Origin: CAZENU01 sp965222125
GTDB taxonomy: Bacteria > Chloroflexota > Dehalococcoidia > Lucifugimonadales > CAZENU01
Reading direction: 5' to 3'
Assembly (NCBI GenBank): GCA_965222125.1
Contig: CBDCTC010000003.1
Coordinates: forward strand, 248,001-312,000
DNA length: 64,000 nt
The position numbers were made by a program, and so were the translations under genes. The notes under the pieces are model-generated. The model did no database searches. It saw only the letters and a program-made list of their open reading frames with translations, and was not told the DNA's origin. Each line of letters starts with the position of its first letter. The first letter of the stretch is position 1. Positions 16,123 through 25,144 of the stretch are shown here, one piece after another.

Positions 16123-18261
16123 CTATCTGACATCCGTCGGCCCTCCTGCGACCAGTACTTGCACCAGCAGCCCCTCCGTCTCCCGCTCCAAGGCCAGTAT
16201 GTCGGCCCGTATCTCCTCCAAGGGACGCAAGGGCTGAGGCTTGTAGAAGTGGCGGGTGAAGCTGATCTCGTAGCCGACCTTGACGCTGTCCGGCGCGTAC
16301 CAGGCGTCGGGGGCGTAGGGCAGGACCTCGCGGCGGATGAAAGCCTCAATGGCGCCCTCGTGAAGAAGTGGCACCTGCTCTGTGTCGCGCAGGCTCGTAT
16401 CAGGTTCGTACTCGACGACGGCGCTCTTACCGTCCACGGCAACTCCGATCACTCCGCGGATCGGGTCCGGTTCCACCGCGCCCGGCTTGTGGGTCTTCTT
16501 GATGACGGGCGCGGCGGCCTCTTCGCGGGATGCCAGCGCCGTCTGCAACAGGTTCTTCCGCTTGGCCGTCAACTTGACGCCATGCGTGGAGGCATCCGGC
16601 ACAACGGCCTCCATGAATCGGTTGAAGTCGGGGTGAGGTCCGGCGCCCAGCACTGCCGCCACCCGATCGATGACGTTGGCGAGCGGCTCTTCCTTTGCGT
16701 CGCGACAGGCGGCTCGGAAGCGCTGGCGATGGTCCGGCGATAGATCTACGGTGAGCCGCAATGGGCGCTCCACGGTGACCTTCCAGTAGCCGAAGGCCTC
16801 GTTGGGGAATATCTTCGACTGCTCCGTCTCCTCGAATGCCAGGAAAACATCGCAGATGCGCCGAATGTCGTCGTCGGACAGCTCGCAGTTCTTGCTGCCC
16901 AGGTTCTTGCGCAGCGGCCCGGACCACTGCGTGGCGTCTATGAGCTGCACCTTACCCCGGCGGTGCGCCGCCTTGCGGTTGCTCAGGACCCAGATGTAGG
17001 TGGCGATGCCGGTGTTGTAGAACATGTTGAGCGGCAGGGCTACGATGGCCTCTAGCCAGTCGTTCTCGATGATCCAGCGGCGGATGTTGCTCTCGCCCTG
17101 CCCGGCGTCGCCGGTGAAGAGGGAGCTGCCGTTGTGCACCTCCGCGATGCGGCTGCCCAGCGGCGTATCGCGCTTCATCTTGCTCAGCATGTTGGCCAAG
17201 AACATCATCTGGCCGTCGCTGGAGCGGGTGATAAGCGAGTAGTCCGCGTCGCCGCCGTGCTCCACGACGAAGCGCGGGTCCATGATGTCGGACTTGCCGC
17301 CCATGCGCTCCAGGTCGGTCTTCCAGCTCTTGCCGTAGGGCGGATTGGAGAGCATGAAGTCGAACTCGCGGGCTGGGAAGGCGTCTGCGGAGAGGGTGGA
17401 GCCGTACTGTATGTTGTCGGCCTCGACACCCTCGCCCTTCAGAATGAGGTCAGCCTTGCTGATGGCGTAGGTCTCCGGGTTGACCTCCTGGCCGTACAGG
17501 TGGACCGATGCTTCTTTGCCGTGCTCCCTGGCCAACTGCGTCAGCGTCTCCTCGGCGACGGTCAGCATCCCGCCGGTGCCGCAGGCGCCGTCGTAGACCA
17601 GGTACGTGCCCGACCGGATTTCGTCGGCGACCGGCAGGAAGACGAGGCGAGCCATTAGCTGAACGACGTCACGCGGTGTGAAGTGTTCCCCTGCCTCCTC
17701 GTTGTTCTCCTCGTTGAAGCGCCGTATCAGCTCCTCGAAGACCGTGCCCATGGCGTGGTTGTCCAGCCCCTCCAGCCGCACGGAGCCGTCCCCGTTCAGG
17801 ACTGGCCTGGGGCCGAGGTTGACCGAGCTGTCCAGGAACTTCTCCAGCAAGAACCCCAAGGCGTCCGCTTCCACCAGCGTGGGAATCTGGTTGCGGAACT
17901 TGAACTTGTCCAGTACCTCCTGTACGTTGGGCGAGAAGCCGTCCAAGTACGCCTCGAAGTCGGCCCGCAGCCGCTGAGACTGACCGCGAGAGGTCAGGTC
18001 GCGGAGCCGGAAGGGGGAGGTGTTGTAGAATGCCTCGCCGGACGCCTGGCGCAGCGCGCCATCCTGGTTCGTTATGCCGGCGGCGTCCAACTGGACTTTC
18101 ATACGGAGTACCGCGTCCTTGGTCGGTTCCAGAACTGCGTCGAGGCGGCGAATGACCGTCATGGGCAGGATGACGTCGCGGTACTTACCCCGGACGTAAA
18201 CGTCGCGAAGCACATCGTCTGCGATGCCCCATATGAAGCTGCTGATGTTCAGGGCGCTCAC
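16123..18261 (-). CDS. hsdM: type I restriction-modification N6-adenine methyltransferase subunit
   Basis: A 712-residue HsdM. It has the N12-class N-terminal helical domain, SAM motif I (VYDGACGTGGML), catalytic motif IV NPPYG, and a long C-terminal region (residues about 540-712) ending in EEIRADILALERETEGLL. It methylates adenine in the target set by HsdS. The start GTG 18261 is preceded by GGAG. It is the first gene of the operon and diverges from the small plus-strand gene at 18385. The C-terminal ~55 residues are duplicated in the minigene at 15368-15622. The gene appears complete. Confidence 0.95.
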   Translation of the reverse strand: MSALNISSFIWGIADDVLRDVYVRGKYRDVILPMTVIRRLDAVLEPTKDAVLRMKVQLDAAGITNQDGALRQASGEAFYNTSPFRLRDLTSRGQSQRLRADFEAYLDGFSPNVQEVLDKFKFRNQIPTLVEADALGFLLEKFLDSSVNLGPRPVLNGDGSVRLEGLDNHAMGTVFEELIRRFNEENNEEAGEHFTPRDVVQLMARLVFLPVADEIRSGTYLVYDGACGTGGMLTVAEETLTQLAREHGKEASVHLYGQEVNPETYAISKADLILKGEGVEADNIQYGSTLSADAFPAREFDFMLSNPPYGKSWKTDLERMGGKSDIMDPRFVVEHGGDADYSLITRSSDGQMMFLANMLSKMKRDTPLGSRIAEVHNGSSLFTGDAGQGESNIRRWIIENDWLEAIVALPLNMFYNTGIATYIWVLSNRKAAHRRGKVQLIDATQWSGPLRKNLGSKNCELSDDDIRRICDVFLAFEETEQSKIFPNEAFGYWKVTVERPLRLTVDLSPDHRQRFRAACRDAKEEPLANVIDRVAAVLGAGPHPDFNRFMEAVVPDASTHGVKLTAKRKNLLQTALASREEAAAPVIKKTHKPGAVEPDPIRGVIGVAVDGKSAVVEYEPDTSLRDTEQVPLLHEGAIEAFIRREVLPYAPDAWYAPDSVKVGYEISFTRHFYKPQPLRPLEEIRADILALERETEGLLVQVLVAGGPTDVR

Positions 18262-18384
18262 TTGCTTCTATCTGCTCCTGGCACTTCGGTCCTCGCGCTC
18301 CCTCGCTTTCGCCTATTGCCCCCACCCCAACGCCGCTCCCCACCCGGATACGGTACTCGACACTATCGACCTGTTCAAGGGGAG

Positions 18385-18888
18385 ATGGACGCGGCGAAAG
18401 CTCAGGCAGACCAATGGCTGTCCCCCAACGACGTACCCTCCCGTCCCGCGTTGCGAGGGTACATCAGGCTCTCCCGGTCCGGCCCGGTCTACTTCGACGC
18501 TCTCGGGCGCGTCTGGAAGGGACTGGAGATTCGGGGTGAGACCATCCCCGGCTCGCTCGTCAGGCGGCGGCAGCAGGCTGACCGCGGGCGCCGGACGCGT
18601 CCCGCCAGGAAGCCTCTCCCACACCGTCGCCCCATCAATTCGGCCCAGGTCCGGCGTGACTTTCAGATTGAGCTCACCATCGCGGTCCTGGAAAGGGTTG
18701 GAATATCGCCGAATGGTAAGATCGTCTCCGGCCGTCGTATCGTGTCGGAGGCGCTGGGGCGTCGGCTTTCCGAGGACAGGGTGAGGCGCATCTGGCAAGA
18801 GCGCATATCGAAAAAGCCTTTCGAGCCCGTGCTGCGGAAACATTCGAGGGCCATCGCCAAACGCACCGGGCTATTCCCATATCACTGA
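18385..18888 (+). CDS. hypothetical basic protein diverging from hsdM
   Basis: A 167-residue frame starting at ATG 18385, six bases after AAGGGGAG. The product is very basic, with RLSRSGPVYFDALGRVWKGL near the start and a C-terminal helical part (ERVGISPNGKIVSGRRIVSE, then RRLSEDRVRRIWQER) that reads like a DNA-contacting helix-turn-helix. It faces away from hsdM with 123 bp between them, the usual position of a regulator of a restriction operon. I do not recognise a named family. Its coding status rests on the start site and plausible protein chemistry. Confidence 0.5.
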   Translation: MDAAKAQADQWLSPNDVPSRPALRGYIRLSRSGPVYFDALGRVWKGLEIRGETIPGSLVRRRQQADRGRRTRPARKPLPHRRPINSAQVRRDFQIELTIAVLERVGISPNGKIVSGRRIVSEALGRRLSEDRVRRIWQERISKKPFEPVLRKHSRAIAKRTGLFPYH

Positions 18889-18995
18889 GGCCTGAGCCTC
18901 GCACGGGCTACGATCCCTCCCGGCCCTGCTAGGGGAGAGTCCGCTCCCCGCAGTTCCCGGTCACCAAGATGTCTCCCCTGGTCATGGACTGTTGA

Positions 18996-19163
18996 AGACA
19001 ACAGGACCCTTGGCGGTGGTCTGAGATCACCCGCCGCTTGGAGACCTATCGCCACACCGCATGGCGTTGGTCTGAAGGCAGGGTCCGGCCCAACCATCAG
19101 CACCGGAAGGCGCTAGTGGCTCTGGCCGACAGCTTGGGCCCTGGCCACCTGTTCACCGACTGA
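18996..19163 (+). pseudogene. fragment of a small HTH-like protein
   Basis: The plus strand reads ITRRLETYRHTAWRWSEGRV and then KALVALADSLGPGHLFTD before a stop at 19161-19163. The end resembles accessory-island DNA-binding proteins, but there is no start codon between the preceding stop (18993) and the conserved part. I treat it as a fragment. It lies just after the hypothetical gene at 18385. Confidence 0.35.
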
Positions 19164-19267
19164 GAAGAGGCCATCGAGTGGGCCGGTACGGGGTAGCGGC
19201 GGTCGGGGCTGAAACGCAAAAAGGCGGCATACAGGGATCAACGTGCAGGTCTTCCGGCCCCGAAGGT

Positions 19268-19600
19268 TCACGAGCCGGTCTCCCTCAAGAGTGTGTCGGC
19301 AAGCCTGCTATACTCCTCCGCCTCGTCCACCCGACCGTCGGCCTCCAGTTCCCGGATCGAGTTCTCGGCAAACGGGACGGCCAGGGTCTTGCGCCCCTCG
19401 CAGACGGCGCCAACCGAAAGGCCGTACAATCGGTCCTCCAGATAGCCGTTCACGCCTCTCAGGTCGTCGGCTGAGGTGTCCGCTCCGCAGAGGGCATTCT
19501 CCTTCCTCGCACTGTTGTCAAACAGGTGCATCTCCATCATCTCGTAGCTCACATTGGCCTCCGGCGCCACCTGCAACGTCTTATCGTCGCGGAGTCTCAT
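19268..19600 (-). CDS. hypothetical island protein
   Basis: A 110-residue acidic protein, MRLRDDKTLQVAPEANVSYE ... CGADTSADDLRGVNGYLEDRL ending near LADTLLRETGS. ATG 19600 follows a strong ribosome binding site (AAAGGAGACGGTAG). Even composition and a well-formed start favour a real gene over the plus-strand frames across it. No family is recognised. It belongs to the set of unknowns between the restriction operon and the integrase. Confidence 0.6.
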   Translation of the reverse strand: MRLRDDKTLQVAPEANVSYEMMEMHLFDNSARKENALCGADTSADDLRGVNGYLEDRLYGLSVGAVCEGRKTLAVPFAENSIRELEADGRVDEAEEYSRLADTLLRETGS

Positions 19601-19652
19601 CTACCGTCTCCTTTCAGAAATGCAAAAGGGCCGCACATATATGTTCCAGGCG

Positions 19653-19692
19653 GGGGAGGCCGTCGCAGATAAGGCGACGACCTCCCCCGTAT
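19653..19692. terminator. GC-rich hairpin in a gene-poor gap
   Basis: GGGGGAGGCCGTCGC and GCGACGACCTCCCCC-type arms face each other across a short loop (about 19653-19692). There is no good T-run, so it may be a structural hairpin and not a terminator. The surrounding 19601-19837 contains no gene I can support. Confidence 0.4.
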
Positions 19693-19837
19693 CTCCGCGG
19701 TCTCGCGCCCTGCGCCGACCGGCTCGTGCACAGTTCCCGGTCGTTGTCCAGCGCCCACTCGAAGAGGGACGCGGTTTCGGGCTGGAATCTGTGGCCCCGG
19801 TCCTGTAAGCCTGGCCTTGGAAGTCAAGGTCCGGCCC

Positions 19838-20272
19838 TTAGAACAGCCTCAGCGTCTCGGGTTGCTGTTGGTCTGCCCCTCCCTCGGCGGCCCCGGCCTG
19901 CGCCGCACCCTGCGAACGCCGGGGCTGACGCTTGGCCGGGGGAGCAGGTCTCGCGGGCGCCGGATACTTGGTTGCGTCTTCCCATTTGGCTCTCGCCCGT
20001 TCGATCACCGCCGAGACCTCCTGCGTCAGCCCGGTGAGGTCCCGGTCATCGAACGACTCGATGTGCGGGTCCGACGGGGGCTGTTGCCCCCCGATGGTGG
20101 CCCTGCCTCCCTTGATGCACATGATGCACACGACGACCTTCAGGTCCTCCGGCTGACCGGCCTGTTCCTCGGCGTCATCGGAACCCTGTGGGTCCTGTGC
20201 CGCCTCACCCTCGGCCCCGCTGCTAGGTTGGCCCGCCCAACGCGGACTGGATGCGGCCTGAACGACTGGCAC
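19838..20272 (-). CDS. hypothetical protein with Pro/Ala-rich tail
   Basis: About 144 residues. The first third is low-complexity and may be untranslated. From DLKVVVCIMCIKGGRATIGG the protein looks ordered, including QQPPSDPHIESFDDRD and LTQEVSAVIERARAKWEDA. A Pro/Ala/Gln-rich tail ends QQQPETLRLF. The start at GTG 20272 is uncertain; a later start near residue 45 is possible. It follows the integrase by 37 bp on the same strand. I recall similar tails in island genes but cannot name the family. Confidence 0.5.
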   Translation of the reverse strand: MPVVQAASSPRWAGQPSSGAEGEAAQDPQGSDDAEEQAGQPEDLKVVVCIMCIKGGRATIGGQQPPSDPHIESFDDRDLTGLTQEVSAVIERARAKWEDATKYPAPARPAPPAKRQPRRSQGAAQAGAAEGGADQQQPETLRLF

Positions 20273-20309
20273 CGTCGATTGGACTCTGCCGTTTCGGTTT
20301 CCCTCGAGG

Positions 20310-21459
20310 TTAGCCGCTCAGATAGTCCGCCCACAGCTGCATCAGTGCGCGGCGCCGCTCGAATAGATCGGACCTGGCGTAGGCCTGTTCGGTCGAATTG
20401 CCCAGGATATGGGCAAGCGCCGCCTCTGAGACGGCCCAGGGGGTGTCCGTTTGCTCCAGTGTCCAGTTCTTGAAGCTGCTGCGGAACCCGTGGACGGTCG
20501 CACGTTCCGCCAGGCCGGTCGAACGGAGAACCTTCGTAAGCGTCACGTCGGACAGCGGCGAACCCGGCTTCAGCGGCGACGGGAACACCAGACCGGACTT
20601 ATCCCGCAGGCCGGATGCCTGATCGAGTACGTCGAGGGCCTGTCCGCTCAGGGGTACCCGGTGTTCTACGCCTGCCTTCATCCGCTCGGACGGTATCCGC
20701 CATACTGTGCCCTGAATATCGATCTCGTCCCACGTGGCACCCCTGGCCTCGCCGGAGCGCGCCGCCGTGAGGACCAGAAACCGGAAGCACAGCTTGGAGG
20801 GCAGGGACGCTTGGGACGCGCTGACGGTTTCGAGCGCCGCTCCGACTTCCTGATAGGGCAGCGCCCTGAGGTGTGCCTTCACCTGGGGCATAGGGGGCAA
20901 CGCGCCGTTGATGGCTTCACCCGCAGGGTTGGTCTCCATGAAGCCGTGCGCCATTGCCCAGCGGAAGACGGTCCTCATCCGCTGACGCACCCGCCGTGCC
21001 GTCTCCGGACGGGTCGTCCAGATCGGGTGTGAGAACTCGCAGCACGTCCCCGCGGTCGATACGGTCTAGAGGTGCGTTGCCAAGCGTTGGCATGGCATGA
21101 CGCTCCAGAGTCTGCATCCAGCTCTTGGTGTGCCGGCCGTTGCGCCAGCGGGGTTTGTTCGCCTCGTGGACAGCACAGGCGGCTTCCCCGAAAGTCGGCA
21201 GCGCAGCCGCGTGCTTTTCGGCCAGAGGATCGTGACCCTCCGCAACGGCGGTCCGGTGATCAGCCGCCTTCTCGCGAGCACTAGCCAGGCTTACGGCCGG
21301 AAATCCTCCCAGTCCGATGTCCCGTCGGCGACCGTCGACGGTGATGCGCAGGACCCACGACTTGCGTCCCGCCTTGCTGATGTACAGGTGCAGGCCTCCG
21401 CCATCGGAGTATCGCCCCGGTTCCTTAAGGGCCTTAGCCCGCGTCGCCGATAGCGCCAT
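20310..21459 (-). pseudogene. int: tyrosine recombinase (P4-type integrase), one frameshift
   Basis: From ATG 21459 (after GGAGGGGGACTCT) the N-terminal part shows the DUF4102/arm-binding pattern GRYSDGGGLHLYISKAGRKS. Near 21025 one extra G moves the frame; after it come TAARSGEARGATWDE (catalytic Arg), VHGFRSSFKNW (His-x-x-Arg) and ILGNSTEQAYARSD (catalytic Tyr). All catalytic residues are present, so the gene would be whole if the G is an error. It lies beside the 3' end of tRNA-Ala, the standard place for an island integrase. I found no second copy of the tRNA end. Confidence 0.85.
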
Positions 21460-21616
21460 AGAGTCCCCCTCCGTGACGAAATTCTCCCACAGCTATTGCC
21501 ACACTTGATGCGGGATGCCGGGGGATGCATGCGGCACGACTGGGTACAGCTCAGCGTCTCTCAGATACGATCCGGGGGTTTCTTGGGACAACGCAGGGCA
21601 GGTGCGGAACGGTTAA

Positions 21617-21692
21617 TGGTGGAGCTGGGGGGACTTGAACCCCCGACTTCCTCCGTGCAAGGGAGGCGCTCTCCCAACTGAGCTACAGCCCC
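21617..21692 (-). tRNA. tRNA-Ala (anticodon TGC)
   Basis: A full cloverleaf on the minus strand: acceptor GGGGCTG pairs with CAGCTCC, D arm GCTCAGTTGGGAGAGC, anticodon loop CTTGCAC giving TGC, T arm GGGGGTTCAAGTCCCCC, discriminator A and encoded CCA. It lies downstream of 16S in the same direction, where many rRNA operons carry it before 23S, but no 23S follows here. Confidence 0.97.
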
Positions 21693-23505
<1,813 letters not shown>

Positions 23506-23603
23506 CTTAACGTTTCCTTCCACTATTAAGCTGTTAAGGTGCTCGGCCACTCATTGGCTGACAGGGTGCAGTAGGCACGTGCCACCGAATAGCGACCAAC
23601 GAG

Positions 23604-23632
23604 ATATTATCAGAACGTGGACCCCTAGTCAA
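23604..23632 (-). promoter_or_regulatory. 16S rRNA promoter
   Basis: On the minus strand TTGACT (23632-23627), 17 bases, then TAATAT (23609-23604), about 100 bases before the 16S 5' end. It is close to the sigma-70 consensus with ideal spacing. The leader then holds the arm 23512-23539 of the processing stem. Confidence 0.85.
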
Positions 23633-23823
23633 CAGACCCGAGGCGGCCGCGCCGGGGTATTTTTCGGATCGCTCGCCACGATCGGGTAGGCGGCCCGCCG
23701 CGGGGATGCGATATGCCGCCTCCGGCGCGCCGGATGGGCCCGGATGCGGATATACTATAGCCGGCGGGAAATAGCCGCTGGCCCGGCCCGCGCGGCCGGC
23801 GCGGCGGACATTGGGGGCGAAAT

Positions 23824-24588
23824 ATGGCTCGAAAGAAACGAGTGCTGATCACGGGCGTGGCGGGAACGATCGGCGGCGTGCTGGCGCGGGCCGTCGCCGA
23901 CGACTATGACCTCACCGGCGTAGACGTGAAGCCGGCGGCCGAAATGGATTCCACGGTGGCCGACATGACGGACGCTGCCGCCATAGGCAAGGCGTTCGCA
24001 GGGCAGGACGCGGTGATCGACCTCGCCGCGGCGTCCGCGGCGGCCACGCCGTGGGCCAGCGTCTACGCGAACAACGTCGCGGCCACCTACAACGCCCTGG
24101 AGGCCGCACGCGAGGCCGGCGTCAAGAGGCTCGTCTTCGCCAGCTCCAACCACGTCACCGGCATGTACGAGGAGGACGCCCCGTACTCGTCGATCGTCGC
24201 CGGGGACTACTCAGGCCTCGACCCGGCCGCCATTCCCATGATCACCACGGACATGCCCATCAGGCCTGACGGCCCGTACGGCATCGCCAAGGCGTTCGGG
24301 GAGGCCTCGGGCCGCTACTTCTCCGACCGATTCGGGCTCTCCGTAATGTGCCTGCGCATCGGCACCCTGAACGCGGACAGTCGTCCACAGAACGTCCGGC
24401 AGTTCGCCACGCTGCTCACCCATCACGACCTTGTGCACCTGGTCGACCGATGCCTGTCCGCGCCGGACGACATCCGGTTCGGGATCTACTACGGCGTCTC
24501 CAACAACCACTGGCGCTTCTGGGACATCTCCAACTCCGCCGCGGAGATCGGCTACCAGCCCCAGGACAACGCGGACCTGTGGCGGTGA
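23824..24588 (+). CDS. NAD(P)-dependent oxidoreductase (extended SDR, uronate-dehydrogenase-like)
   Basis: A 254-residue short-chain dehydrogenase with the extended-type nucleotide motif (VLITGVAGTIGGVLA), acidic residue for NAD at GVDVKP, the NNVAATYNALEAAREAG segment and the catalytic YGIAKAFGE (YxxxK). The C-terminal pattern (LVHLVDRCLSAPD, IYYGVSNNHWRFWD) is like uronate dehydrogenases and sugar-nucleotide epimerase relatives. Start ATG 23824 follows GGGGGCGAAAT. Possibly one operon with the TPP-binding gene 33 bp downstream. The sugar acid substrate is a guess. Confidence 0.82.
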   Translation: MARKKRVLITGVAGTIGGVLARAVADDYDLTGVDVKPAAEMDSTVADMTDAAAIGKAFAGQDAVIDLAAASAAATPWASVYANNVAATYNALEAAREAGVKRLVFASSNHVTGMYEEDAPYSSIVAGDYSGLDPAAIPMITTDMPIRPDGPYGIAKAFGEASGRYFSDRFGLSVMCLRIGTLNADSRPQNVRQFATLLTHHDLVHLVDRCLSAPDDIRFGIYYGVSNNHWRFWDISNSAAEIGYQPQDNADLWR

Positions 24589-24620
24589 CCGGCCCCGAAG
24601 CCGGCCGGGCGTAGGCCGAG

Positions 24621-25115
24621 ATGGAAGTCGGCCTCACGCCGAGCGCGGTCGTCGACGAGCTGCACGCGAACGGCGTGACCCACGTCGTCTGGCTCCCCGA
24701 CACGGAGACCAGCTTCATGTACGCAGCGCTCTCGGGGGACCCGGACCTTGACATCGTGCCGATCTGCCGCGAGGCGGAGAGCATGCCGATCGCCGCGGGC
24801 CTCTGGATCGGCGGCAAGAAGCCGGTCGTGATGATCCAGAACACGGGATTCTTCGAGTCCGGCGACTCGCTCCGCGGGCTGGCGCTCGACATACGCATGC
24901 CGCTGGTCATGTTCATCGGCTATCGCGGCTGGACCCGGCACGGCGTGACGCCGGACTCGGCGGCGCGTTACACCGAGCCGCTGCTGCACGCGTGGGGGAT
25001 CGACTACTACCTGGTCGAGGGCGACGCCGACGCGGGCCGCATATCGACCGCGTTCGAGGAGGCCGCCCGCACCGAGCGTCCGGTCGCCTGCCTCATCGGC
25101 GCCGAGTACATGTAG
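24621..25115 (+). CDS. TPP-dependent decarboxylase PYR subunit (sulfopyruvate/phosphonopyruvate type)
   Basis: A 164-residue protein like ComD, the alpha subunit of sulfopyruvate decarboxylase: SAVVDELHANGVTHVVWLPD, the catalytic glutamate in CREAESMPIAAGLWIGG and FESGDSLRGLALDIRMPL. This domain activates thiamine diphosphate but needs the PP domain, normally given by a beta subunit encoded next door. None is found; the next gene is on the other strand. It may be orphaned by the arrival of the methyltransferase gene, or its partner lies elsewhere. Confidence 0.78.
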   Translation: MEVGLTPSAVVDELHANGVTHVVWLPDTETSFMYAALSGDPDLDIVPICREAESMPIAAGLWIGGKKPVVMIQNTGFFESGDSLRGLALDIRMPLVMFIGYRGWTRHGVTPDSAARYTEPLLHAWGIDYYLVEGDADAGRISTAFEEAARTERPVACLIGAEYM

Positions 25116-25144
25116 CGCCGGACTCCGTTCGAATACGGCTACCG

